A stretch of DNA of 64,000 nt from Maribacter polysaccharolyticus (GCF_028882255.1 NZ_JARBUY010000003.1:643018-707017); one strand, 5' to 3'; counted from the first letter of the stretch, positions 16,834 through 25,461 are shown. The notes: a model not told the origin generated them from the sequence alone. Made by a program: numbers and translations.

Positions 16834-19800
16834 TTATTTGGGGTTTCCTATATAACCGTTGACTGCTATTTTTAAAAATGAAAAACCGTTTCCTTCAAAG
16901 GGTTGTACTTGTTCCAATAGGTGTGAAGGCTCCCTATTCGGGAAAATCAGATCCGAAATGGATGCATTGGGCAAACCGTTCACAAAACAATTTTCCAAAC
17001 TGCTATTTATGATTTGGAGACTGTTCAAATCCAAGGGCCCATAATGGAATGACTGCTTTCGCTGTATTCGAATACCTTCCTGCAAGAAATGATGATCGAC
17101 CCAGAGTAATTCTTTCGCGTTATCGTAGTATGAGAACAAAAGTTGGGGTATGGTCACCTCTTGGATGCCGGAATTGAATAGTGTTCCATTGATGCCACTA
17201 GCGTCAACGCCCAAATCCTGGAGGGATATTTGTTTGTACAAGTCGGTTGTTGCCGTGTTGGCCGCACATTGCAAGTTGAATTTGGTAGGCTGCTCCTCAA
17301 GGGCAATTGGGGTAAACTCATCTGGGTCAAAGGTGGGGGGCAGGGTATCTTTTGTCGAAGACCAGGCAATGCCTTCAAAATCGATGCGAAAGGGAGTGGT
17401 TTCCATCGGTAGTAGTTTGTGCTTCATTTGGTGTTTGGCATTGTAGGTTGCCAATCCTTTATTGGCATCGTTATATAGCGTTGCCTTGATCACCACATCG
17501 GCCGGGATTTTATCAATGTTCTGTAATTCACCCACAATACTATATTGGCCATTGAACCTTACCAACTTAGCGGTAAGCACCTCCAAGACAGGTTGTCTTA
17601 AAACATCCTCATGATGTGTTTGCTGAGTGGTGATCCTACGTCTCCCATGATTGAAATAAGTTGTGCCATTTGAGGATAACAATTGGTCAGGTGGCAGGTC
17701 ATTGTCAAATTTTGAGGGCGCAATGTACCATTTGCCGTTCTTCTTTGCCAAAGTGTGGTAAAAGTCCTTTTTGACCTTTTCCAAAGGGGTGATCCAATGG
17801 GTGATTACCTTGGCCTGCGCACTCGATGGGGTTTCCTGTGTTATCTCAATGCCAATGGAATCCAACTTTGCATAAGAACTAAGAATACCATCGGTTACCG
17901 AAACTTCCAGCATAAATTGCGATAGTTCTACCCCGTCGTCTGGATCAAGATAGGAATGTGCCCTTTTGAACTCCTTAAAATCCAAAGCATCATAATAAGC
18001 CGTCAAGACATTTTTTGGGGCAAATTGGGTGGCATTGGTCAGGTAGAAAGAATAGGCCCCGTAAGCAAGGATCCCAATCATGATCAACGCCCAAAAATGG
18101 TTGATGTCCACCAATTTTTTCGGGAATTTCTTATAGGTGATGGTATAGTCCATAAACGCCCCGTCCGGTAACTTCTTGGATTTTAGCATACGCAACCATA
18201 CCCATTGGATATTGATGATAAAGGCCAAAATAACCGTAAGCAGGGGTATGATGCCCCATATAACCTTAAGCCATGTGGCCACGTCATCTTTGGATATGAT
18301 CGCGGGGATAGGAGGTATGTTGAGTCTTTCCCAAACCATGATGCCGTTCTCGAGCTGCTGCAAGCGTTGCCATCCACAGAAGTATAGAATGGGATCATAA
18401 AATTTGTCATTGGAAAATATGTATTTCAAATTATATTTTTCGGGAACGGTTAAAAATTGCTGTAAAGAACCAATGCCTTCGACTCCCCTGAATTTTGAAT
18501 TCTCCAATCGTTCTATGGCCCTGGTCGTCAATTCTGGAAGACGGCGTGCCGAATGGTAATTGCCGTCCACGGTCATGGCGTTGGTCTGGGCCGACAGCCA
18601 TGCCATTTGATCCCCAAAACCCAATGGCAGGTACCGCCAATGGTCGTGATCGTCCTGACTGAGAAAATTAACGATGGGGAGCATTTTTATTTTCTGGGGC
18701 TGCGAGGGTCGAAAATAATTCAAGCTCATCGTAAAAATGACCATCAGAAGGATGCCCCCTGCCATTCCGGCACCTATAAAACGATGGTATACAGGGCCAA
18801 AGCGTTCTTGTAGGTTGGCTTTTAGGTCACCTTCTACCATACGGTACACGAATTCCCCGAAAATGGGCAAGGCCATAATGGTCGCCCATAGGGTAAAGCG
18901 ATCCAAAGTCAGGATATTAAATGCCGTTTCCCCAAGTATTTTTAAGGGTATGGGTGTGGTTCCACCGGTTCCCAAAAGGGTCAACATAGAAAATGACAAT
19001 CCAAAGAATAAATACCGCTTACTAAAATAGCGGTAGAGGATATAGGGTAGAATGAACAATAGAATCCCCCATGGGATGAGAAAGAATACCAATCCCGATG
19101 AGGTGACCTCCAAGAAATTATCCCGTGACCCATGAGGAATGGGAACTTGTGTTATCGGGTTTTTCTTGGTGTTTATCCAGTAGGGTAAAATACATCCTAT
19201 GATCAGTACCAAGGAGGAGAAGCCGAAGGCCACGATACGCCAGAACAATTTTTTGAACTGGATCAAAAACACCTTGAGTGTGATGGCTTTATGGTTTGAT
19301 ACCCGGTCTTTCGAAGCATCCATGATGGCCATACCGAGTAAGGGAAAAATAAAGAAGACCATCCCAAAGATCGGAGTTACATGGTGCGAGGTTACCGTAA
19401 CGGCAATCAAAGAAAGGGACGTGGCAAAGTAGCGAAGTTTTCCCGTTTTGACCCATAGATAGATTTCCGGTAGGGAATGCAAGAGTACCGAAAGTCCGAT
19501 GATGCTCGGTAACTGCCCGAAAATATGCAAGGTTTCTATAAATGTTGAGGAAAATACAGCCAGTAAGGCGGTATAGCCGGCAATTTTTCTATTTCCGGTC
19601 ATCAATAGCCCGAACCTATATGCCCCAGTGATAAAGAGGATCACGCCGATCATGGCTACTGTGAACATGCCGAATTTCAATCCGCCGATATAGGATAAAA
19701 TCGCGATGCTTTGATGTACCAAAGGAGGGTAAGCATGTACCGTAAATCCCGTATACCACCTATAATCCCATGGCTCGAACCAGCTTTGGGCATAATGGTC

Positions 19801-19920
19801 GGCAAAAAACAAATGTATCAATGCATCGTAAGTGGTCTCCAACGTAAAGAATATACTGGAGCCATGAAAGGCAACCCCTATGAAAAGGGCTAAGATCAGC
19901 AAGATATTTGTTCGCTGCAT
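16834..19920 (-). CDS. Giant PTPS-related/GT-C-like membrane protein with periplasmic C-terminus
   Basis: I use the start at 19920 (MQRTNILLILALF). The earlier ATG at 19992 adds 24 non-family residues. The 1028-residue product has about 12 membrane helices. The first loop carries TLETTYDALIHLFFADHYAQSW and a YTGFTVHAYPPLVHQ segment, typical of GT-C type transferases annotated as 6-pyruvoyl-tetrahydropterin-synthase-related membrane proteins. After a last helix (about 610-630) comes an NTF2-like domain (about 637-740) and beta-rich C-terminal domains. It probably transfers sugars from a lipid carrier to the polymer at the outer face of the inner membrane. Confidence 0.7.
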   Translation of the reverse strand: MQRTNILLILALFIGVAFHGSSIFFTLETTYDALIHLFFADHYAQSWFEPWDYRWYTGFTVHAYPPLVHQSIAILSYIGGLKFGMFTVAMIGVILFITGAYRFGLLMTGNRKIAGYTALLAVFSSTFIETLHIFGQLPSIIGLSVLLHSLPEIYLWVKTGKLRYFATSLSLIAVTVTSHHVTPIFGMVFFIFPLLGMAIMDASKDRVSNHKAITLKVFLIQFKKLFWRIVAFGFSSLVLIIGCILPYWINTKKNPITQVPIPHGSRDNFLEVTSSGLVFFLIPWGILLFILPYILYRYFSKRYLFFGLSFSMLTLLGTGGTTPIPLKILGETAFNILTLDRFTLWATIMALPIFGEFVYRMVEGDLKANLQERFGPVYHRFIGAGMAGGILLMVIFTMSLNYFRPSQPQKIKMLPIVNFLSQDDHDHWRYLPLGFGDQMAWLSAQTNAMTVDGNYHSARRLPELTTRAIERLENSKFRGVEGIGSLQQFLTVPEKYNLKYIFSNDKFYDPILYFCGWQRLQQLENGIMVWERLNIPPIPAIISKDDVATWLKVIWGIIPLLTVILAFIINIQWVWLRMLKSKKLPDGAFMDYTITYKKFPKKLVDINHFWALIMIGILAYGAYSFYLTNATQFAPKNVLTAYYDALDFKEFKRAHSYLDPDDGVELSQFMLEVSVTDGILSSYAKLDSIGIEITQETPSSAQAKVITHWITPLEKVKKDFYHTLAKKNGKWYIAPSKFDNDLPPDQLLSSNGTTYFNHGRRRITTQQTHHEDVLRQPVLEVLTAKLVRFNGQYSIVGELQNIDKIPADVVIKATLYNDANKGLATYNAKHQMKHKLLPMETTPFRIDFEGIAWSSTKDTLPPTFDPDEFTPIALEEQPTKFNLQCAANTATTDLYKQISLQDLGVDASGINGTLFNSGIQEVTIPQLLFSYYDNAKELLWVDHHFLQEGIRIQRKQSFHYGPLDLNSLQIINSSLENCFVNGLPNASISDLIFPNREPSHLLEQVQPFEGNGFSFLKIAVNGYIGNPK

Positions 19921-20005
19921 GAAGCTTCTTTCTTGATAGAATATAACATTATAAAGATAGATATATTGTAATGTTCGTTCAGAATCAACCAACGGGTATA
20001 AAAAT

Positions 20006-20075
20006 CCATTCGTCTATACAAATTTGCCATTGAACATCTTAGGAAAGAAATAGCCGTCGATCAAGCATACATTTG
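20006..20075 (+). promoter_or_regulatory. LytTR-type promoter D, upstream of the receiver-GT2 gene
   Basis: CCATTCGTCTATA (20006) is followed 21 bp on by CCATTGAACATCT (20027), and TACATTTG (20068-20075), a full TAnnTTTG -7 box, starts 41 bp after the second repeat. The geometry faces the plus strand. The divergent GT-C operon shares this 212-bp region but shows no equivalent minus-strand arrangement. Confidence 0.75.
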
Positions 20076-20132
20076 TAGCAGAAATAATGATCAACCACGA
20101 TAGATTTTAATCAATACCTTAAAACTTAACCT

Positions 20133-21275
20133 ATGAAAATTTTAGCCATTGACGATCAACAACTGATATTGTTATCCGTAGAAAAGAGATTGTCCGAATT
20201 GGGATACGATATCAAAACCGCCGATTGTGGCCAAAAGGGCATCGAGTTGTTCGAGGCCCAGAAGCCTGACTTGGTCATTGTGGATATCAACATGCCAGAT
20301 ATGTCGGGACTTGAAGTTGTTGAACATATACGGGTCACTAAAAAGTCAAGCACCCCGATTATGGTCATGTCGGGAAACACCAATGAGGAGGTCATCGTCA
20401 ATGGCTTCAATCTCGGGATAGATGATTATATGAAAAAGCCGGTGAGTTTGGATGAAATGGTTGCCCGGGTAAGGAGGATTCTTGGGAATTCGCCAAAACC
20501 CATCCCTGTCAAGGACCAAGAAGATGCCCAAATGCTTCAAAAGTATTGTGTAGGGGTCGTTATCCCTTGTTATAATGAGGAAGAAAGACTTTCGCGCAGT
20601 GTATTCCAGGATTTCACCAGTAAAAATTTGGGCTATCATTTGTGCTTTGTCAATGATGGGAGTACCGATAATACGTTGGCCCTATTGGAAGAACTTCGCA
20701 AAGGGAATGAGGATACCATCAGTATTTATAATTGTGAAAAAAACGGGGGCAAGGCCGAGGCGGTTCGTCAGGGGATCCTGCACTTATCAAAAGACCCGCA
20801 ATTGGATTACATCGGGTATCTTGATGCGGATCTTTCTACCGATTTCCGTGATTTTGACGGACTGGTACAGACTTTGGAAAAATCGGAATTCAAGATCGTA
20901 AGTGGTTCCAGGATCAGTAGGATGGGAGCCAATATCGCCAAAGAATCGGCCAGGAAAATCATCAGTAAAACCATTAACCTGATTATCCAAGGAATTTTGG
21001 GAATGCCCTTTAAAGATACCCAATGTGGGGCTAAGATCATGGACCGGGAAATAGCCACCAGTATGTTCAATAAAAAATTCATCACCAGATGGCTGTTCGA
21101 TGTGGAGATTTTCATGAGGATGAGGAAACATTATGGAAAGGAAAAGGTTCAAGGTTTGATCTGTGAACAGCCGTTAAATAGGTGGGTACATGCAGACGGT
21201 TCAAAGCTATCGATGAAAGATTCCGTTAAGATCGTTGGTCAGCTGGCCCAAATAGCCGTCCATTATGGGAAATAA
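20133..21275 (+). CDS. Receiver domain fused to GT2 glycosyltransferase
   Basis: The 380-residue protein is a fusion. Residues 1-120 are a complete response-regulator receiver (DDQQ acidic pair, phospho-acceptor Asp51 in VIVDINMP, Ser80 and Lys102 at switch positions). Residues from about 140 are a GT2, dolichyl-phosphate-mannose-synthase-like transferase (VVIPCYNEEERL, NDGSTDNT, DXD as DADLSTD at 231). It has no C-terminal membrane helices. The fusion implies that phosphorylation controls sugar transfer directly, a fast layer beside LytTR transcription control. The gene has LytTR-type promoter D. Confidence 0.9.
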   Translation: MKILAIDDQQLILLSVEKRLSELGYDIKTADCGQKGIELFEAQKPDLVIVDINMPDMSGLEVVEHIRVTKKSSTPIMVMSGNTNEEVIVNGFNLGIDDYMKKPVSLDEMVARVRRILGNSPKPIPVKDQEDAQMLQKYCVGVVIPCYNEEERLSRSVFQDFTSKNLGYHLCFVNDGSTDNTLALLEELRKGNEDTISIYNCEKNGGKAEAVRQGILHLSKDPQLDYIGYLDADLSTDFRDFDGLVQTLEKSEFKIVSGSRISRMGANIAKESARKIISKTINLIIQGILGMPFKDTQCGAKIMDREIATSMFNKKFITRWLFDVEIFMRMRKHYGKEKVQGLICEQPLNRWVHADGSKLSMKDSVKIVGQLAQIAVHYGK

Positions 21276-21317
21276 TAAGATGGTAGGGGAAAACAACAAA
21301 AATCAAAAAATCAACAG

Positions 21318-21455
21318 ATGAAAAAGGTCAGGAAAATCGCAAATAAGGGATTCGTTCAATACTATGCTTCCAAGGAAATTTACCGAATATTCGAGGTTAC
21401 CATGAATAAAAAGGAGCTTGTTTTAAGTGTTGTTTCGCCAAATACCTCGAAATAG
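21318..21455 (+). CDS. Small basic hypothetical protein (45 aa)
   Basis: An ATG at 21318 opens 45 codons (MKKVRKIANKGFVQYYASKE to SVVSPNTSK) ending in TAG, 42 bp after the receiver-GT2 stop and just before a strong terminator. The translation has protein-like composition and good charge patterning. No family is recognised. It may be the last gene of the promoter D transcript. Confidence 0.4.
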   Translation: MKKVRKIANKGFVQYYASKEIYRIFEVTMNKKELVLSVVSPNTSK

Positions 21456-21463
21456 GTATCCAT

Positions 21464-21492
21464 AAAAAAACCTTCTTTTGGAAGGTTTTTTT
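21464..21492. terminator. Bidirectional rho-independent terminator
   Basis: AAAAACCTTC and GAAGGTTTTT pair over 10 bp with the loop TTTTG, flanked by A and T runs. It separates the EPS region from the convergent DUF4407 gene. Confidence 0.85.
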
Positions 21493-21503
21493 ATTTGTTT
21501 TAA

Positions 21504-22604
21504 TCACAGGCTTTTTACTTGGATATCATGAAAGGCATCGGCCTGTAATCTCAAGAGCTCTTCGGCTTTTTGCTTTTTATGGGCATAAACGGCTTCTTCC
21601 TTTTCGATCTCACCATAGATTTTATCGTTCAAGGCGATATCAGTCGCTAAAATCCGTTGACGTTGCTGTACTTTTTGGGCCACCCAAGTTTTTAGAATGC
21701 TTTCCCCTTCTTCCTGTTTTAGATCATATTCGCCTTTGGGGGCCAATAGTTTGGCGATGATGGGGGATGTTTCTATAGCCAAGAACAATAGGAAAATAAA
21801 GAAGGAAGGAAACCAGGGCAATTTACCCAAGGCGTTGATACGGGCCATTAGTCCGTCAAATCCATCGATAATGGGTTGCGATCTATTTACAGCGGTGAGG
21901 TAATCGGCTTGTAGGGCCGTGATTTGTGATTCGAGTGCGATTATTTTGTCCGCATTGGTGGTTTTTAATTGCTGTAACTCGGCCAAGGCGGCATCGTGTT
22001 TTTTACGTTTTTCGGCGTAAACCGGACCCTTTCCCAAAAGGCCGGTCCCTGCGGTACCCTCTGCCTCTGAAATATAAGTGTCGTAAAGGGCATCGGTTTC
22101 GGCCTCTTTGGTCGCTACTTCAGCTTTTATGCGGTCAATATCACGGTTCAAGCTTTCGATTGTTGGGGTGTATTGCAGCGCAATCTGTTCTTTATTTGCT
22201 AAGGTGAGTTCGTTTTTTTGTTTCAATAAGACCCGATTGATCTCCTTTTCGAAAATTTTCATTTCCAACGGTTTTGATATGACCACGGCGATGATCACGG
22301 CCAGAACAATACGTGGGGTAGCCTGTAAGAGCTCCTTGCCAAAACTATTGCGTTTTTTAATGGTGGAAACGATAAAGCGATCTAAATTAAAAATCAAGAG
22401 GCCCCAGATAAGACCGAAAAAAACAGCCGCATAGACAGTATCGAAAACGGTGAATAAGGCGTAGGCACTGGCTAAGAAGGCCATGACGGCAGTAAAAAAT
22501 ACGGTGGCCCCGATTCCCGCATATTTATTTCGCTCACCTTCGGTGCATGTTTTTAAAATGGAGGCGTCCGCCCCTGAACAGAGGATAAAGAATTGTTGTA
22601 ACAT
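21504..22604 (-). CDS. DUF4407 membrane protein
   Basis: The 366-residue protein matches DUF4407 in its start (MLQQFFILCSGADASIL and ERNKYAGIGATVFFTA). It has paired N-terminal helices with WGLLIFNLDRFIVSTIKK, a third helix, a long coiled coil (about 120-235) and a fourth helix with FIFLLFLAIETSPIIAKLL. It is probably an inner-membrane protein with a large coiled-coil loop. The biochemical role is unknown. It is monocistronic, and no link to the EPS cluster is visible apart from adjacency. Confidence 0.85.
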   Translation of the reverse strand: MLQQFFILCSGADASILKTCTEGERNKYAGIGATVFFTAVMAFLASAYALFTVFDTVYAAVFFGLIWGLLIFNLDRFIVSTIKKRNSFGKELLQATPRIVLAVIIAVVISKPLEMKIFEKEINRVLLKQKNELTLANKEQIALQYTPTIESLNRDIDRIKAEVATKEAETDALYDTYISEAEGTAGTGLLGKGPVYAEKRKKHDAALAELQQLKTTNADKIIALESQITALQADYLTAVNRSQPIIDGFDGLMARINALGKLPWFPSFFIFLLFLAIETSPIIAKLLAPKGEYDLKQEEGESILKTWVAQKVQQRQRILATDIALNDKIYGEIEKEEAVYAHKKQKAEELLRLQADAFHDIQVKSL

Positions 22605-23031
22605 AGTGTTCCGATTTTTGATTGATGTTCACAATACTACGGTCAGTTCGAGCGCAGTCGACAACTTTTGACCTTGGTTCCCCACTGAATTCGCTATGGC
22701 CTAGGACTGCTTATGGTTTCATATAGATAATTAGAACGTTGTCTTTGATGATTTGTTACAGAAAAGTCTCGGAATTCGAGGGTTTTGGGCATAATTTAAG
22801 ATTTGACCTGAGGTTAAGGAAGCGTTGGAGCCTGTTTGGATAAGAAGTAGGGAATTCGATCTTTAGGGGTTTATGGGGGCATTCCCTCAAATCATCCCAC
22901 GAATATAGGGTTGGAACAAAAAAAGGAAGCTATGGGATACATGGGTTGTGGATAATTGGAAAGTGATCTGTATATGAGTAGGTCAAAAATGTTAAATAAT
23001 TGTAGCTTTGCAGCTCTAAAAAACAATCGGA
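22605..23031. other. 427-bp intergenic region with REP-like unit
   Basis: This spacer between divergent genes has no convincing ORF. It contains a REP-like unit GTTCGAGCGCAGTCGAC near 22646, related to the pair near 550, and the promoter of the PhnA-like gene. Nothing else with clear structure is seen. Confidence 0.6.
23003..23010 (+). promoter_or_regulatory. -7 promoter box for the PhnA-like gene
   Basis: TAGCTTTG matches the Bacteroidota TAnnTTTG -7 element and lies 21 bp before the ATG at 23032. A -33 TTTG is not clear. Confidence 0.6.
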
Positions 23032-23610
23032 ATGGGATTATTGGAAGACTTACAGGCACGAAGCGGCTCAAAATGTGAATTATGTGGAGCAACGGAAAAT
23101 CTAAAAATCTACGAAGTACCCCCGGTATCCACGGGTGGTGTCGATGGTAGTTTAATGGGGTGTGAAACTTGCTTAAGTCAGATTGAGGACCCGGAAACGG
23201 TAGACCCTAACCATTGGCGTTGTTTAAATGATAGTATGTGGAGCGAACATCCTCCGGTACAGGTAGTCGCATGGCGTATGCTTTCAAGATTGAAGGCAGA
23301 AGGATGGCCCCAAGATCTATTGGATATGATGTATTTGGATGATGAACTGTTGAACTGGGCCAAGGCTACAGGGGAAGGGCAGGACGAATCTGAAAAGATC
23401 GTACATAGGGACGTGAACGGTGTCGTCTTGGAAAATGGGGATAGCGTGGTGCTGATCAAAGATCTAAAAGTAAAGGGGTCGAGTATGGTAGCCAAACAAG
23501 GAACGGCCGTTCGGCGTATTTCGTTGGATAGGGAAAATGCGGAATATATAGAAGGCAAAGTAGGGGCACAGCAAATCGTGATCATTACCAAGTACGTCAA
23601 AAAAATATAG
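23032..23610 (+). CDS. PhnA/YjdM domain protein
   Basis: The 192-residue protein has an N-terminal zinc-ribbon-like region with CELCG and GCETCLSQI. A middle region follows (NDSMWSEHPPVQVVAWRML), then the PhnA C-terminal SH3-like domain (VVLENGDSVVLIKDLKVKGSS and AVRRISL). Despite its name, the family is not proven to hydrolyse phosphonoacetate, and no phosphonate genes are near. Cytosolic. Function unknown. Confidence 0.85.
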   Translation: MGLLEDLQARSGSKCELCGATENLKIYEVPPVSTGGVDGSLMGCETCLSQIEDPETVDPNHWRCLNDSMWSEHPPVQVVAWRMLSRLKAEGWPQDLLDMMYLDDELLNWAKATGEGQDESEKIVHRDVNGVVLENGDSVVLIKDLKVKGSSMVAKQGTAVRRISLDRENAEYIEGKVGAQQIVIITKYVKKI

Positions 23611-23853
23611 CGATTAGACTTCAAATTCCGAATTCCGAATTTCATTGCCCCAATGCTGAATGTCAAACACCAAGGTCGGAAATTGACAGAGCGTACCTCA
23701 ATTTTAGCGTTAGGGATAGTAGTGGAAAGCTCTGAACTGTATGTACAGTGAAGACTTGTAGCGAATAGCCCGACCCTTGGGTAACGCCCAAATGATCAAA
23801 GGCCAAGGATTGATCCTTAACGCCCAAACGCTAAAACTTGGTATCGGATAGGA

Positions 23854-25248
23854 TTATTTCGAGGCCATCATTTCGGTGAAATACTTGAAAAAATAAGGGA
23901 TGGTCTCTATGCCTTTGTAATAATACCAGAGTCCGAAATGTTCATTGGGGGAATGTATGGCATTACTGTCCAGTCCGAAGCCCATTAGAATGGTTTTACT
24001 ACCCAATTCTTTTTCAAAGAGGGAAACAATGGGGATGCTACCGCCACTGCGCTGTGGAATGGGGGGCTTTCCGAAAGTGGTTTCATAGGCTTTGGAAGCC
24101 GCTTGGTAGGCAATGGTATCTATTGGAGTTACATAACCTTGTCCTCCATGGTGTGGGGTTACTTTCACTTTTACCCCTTTGGGGGCCAATCCTTTAAAAT
24201 GGGTGGTGAAAAGTTTGGTTATTTCTTCCCAGTCTTGGTGCGGAACCAAACGCACCGAAATCTTCGCATGTGCCTTACTGGGAATTACGGTCTTGGCACC
24301 TTCTCCAATATAGCCTCCCCAGATTCCGTTGACATCCAAGGTAGGTCTAATCGAGTTTCTTTCATTGGTAGTATATCCTTTTTCACCGTATACACTTTCG
24401 ATATCCAAGGCATCTTGGTAGGCGTTGATGTCGAAAGGTGCTTTGGCCATTTCAGCTCTTTCCTCCACGGATAACTCCTCTACTTTGTCATAAAATCCTG
24501 GAATGGTGATGTGGTTGTTTTCATCGTGCAAAGCGGCGATCATCTTTGTCAGGATATTGATGGGGTTGGCCACAGCTCCTCCATATAATCCGGAATGTAG
24601 ATCGCGATTGGGCCCGGTGACTTCCACTTCAACATAACTCAATCCACGTAATCCGGTGGTGATCGAGGGAAACTCCTTACTGATCATTCCGGTATCGGAA
24701 ATCAAGATCACGTCATTTTGGAGCTTTTCCTTATTATTGGCTACGTAGGTGGCAATATTTATACTACCCACTTCTTCCTCCCCTTCGATCATGAATTTAA
24801 CGTTGCATGGCAATTGACCGGTTTTGACCATGAATTCCAATGCTTTTACGTGCATGTACATCTGACCTTTATCGTCACTTGCCCCACGGGCAAAAATAGC
24901 ACCTTCAGGGTGTTCCCCGGTTGCTTTGATGACAGGCTCGAAAGGGGGCGATTCCCAAAGTTCGGTGGGATCGGGCGGTTGCACATCATAATGGCCATAG
25001 ACCAAGACCGTCGGTAACGCAGGATCGATGATTTTCTCTCCGTAAACAATGGGGTAGCCGTCGGTTTCGCAGAGTTCAACAAGGTCGCATCCAGCATCGG
25101 TCAATGCTTTTTTTACCAATTCGGAAGTGTTGATAACGTCCTGTGAGAAGGCGGAATCAGCACTGACCGATGGAATTTTAAGAAGTTCGACAAGTTCGTC
25201 TAAAAAGCGATTTTTATGTTGTTCTACGTACTCTTTGCTACTTTGCAT
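23854..25248 (-). CDS. M20 family dipeptidase
   Basis: The 464-residue protein is a two-metal M20 peptidase of the cytosolic non-specific dipeptidase type. It shows YGHYDVQPPD (metal His86, catalytic Asp88), ARGASDDKGQ with the bridging Asp, and MIEGEEEVGS with the catalytic Glu. The dimerisation lid has DLHSGLYGG, and a late metal His is in AIHSPNEH. It has no signal peptide. It likely cleaves dipeptides in the cytosol. It stands alone on the minus strand next to the tRNA-Leu, marking the left edge of the fructan island. Confidence 0.92.
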   Translation of the reverse strand: MQSSKEYVEQHKNRFLDELVELLKIPSVSADSAFSQDVINTSELVKKALTDAGCDLVELCETDGYPIVYGEKIIDPALPTVLVYGHYDVQPPDPTELWESPPFEPVIKATGEHPEGAIFARGASDDKGQMYMHVKALEFMVKTGQLPCNVKFMIEGEEEVGSINIATYVANNKEKLQNDVILISDTGMISKEFPSITTGLRGLSYVEVEVTGPNRDLHSGLYGGAVANPINILTKMIAALHDENNHITIPGFYDKVEELSVEERAEMAKAPFDINAYQDALDIESVYGEKGYTTNERNSIRPTLDVNGIWGGYIGEGAKTVIPSKAHAKISVRLVPHQDWEEITKLFTTHFKGLAPKGVKVKVTPHHGGQGYVTPIDTIAYQAASKAYETTFGKPPIPQRSGGSIPIVSLFEKELGSKTILMGFGLDSNAIHSPNEHFGLWYYYKGIETIPYFFKYFTEMMASK

Positions 25249-25335
25249 GTTTCTGGTTTGGATATAAATTCAAAAATACAAAAAGAACTTTTTAAAAAGA
25301 GAGTATCGTAAATTCAAATTTTGCTTTATATTTGC

Positions 25336-25455
25336 ATCCCGATAACCAAATAGGTTATCGTATTCAGTATGCGGGCGTGGTGGAATTGGTAGACACGCTA
25401 GACTTAGGATCTAGTGCCGCAAGGTGTGAGAGTTCGAGTCTCTCCGCCCGTACAA
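25336..25455 (+). repeat. 120-bp direct repeat, copy 1 (tRNA-Leu plus leader)
   Basis: This segment is identical, base for base as far as I can read, to 38105-38224. It covers a 35-bp leader with the hairpin CGATAACC-AAATA-GGTTATCG, the whole tRNA-Leu gene and three following bases. Flanks differ on both sides. The copies are 12,769 bp apart and bracket the fructan locus. Confidence 0.95.
25371..25452 (+). tRNA. tRNA-Leu (anticodon UAG), copy 1
   Basis: The 82-nt class II tRNA has a GCGGGCG acceptor stem paired with CGCCCGT. Its anticodon stem is CTAGA/TCTAG with loop CTTAGGA (anticodon TAG, reading CUA). A long variable arm (GTGCCGCAAGGTGT region) and a T arm AGTTCGAGT are present. CCA is not encoded. 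A TATATTTG -7 box (25327-25334) lies just outside the repeated segment, so this copy has a recognisable promoter. Confidence 0.95.
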
Positions 25456-25461
25456 AGCGAA

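Noticed and set aside
19921-20132. A minus-strand LytTR-type promoter for the GT-C operon
   Set aside because: TATCTTTA at 19959-19952 (minus strand) is -7-like, but no CCATTCGTC-type repeat lies 41 bp upstream in that orientation.
23737-23748. Small palindrome CTGTATGTACAG in the PhnA-M20 gap
   Set aside because: It is short, isolated, with no promoter box or second copy nearby.
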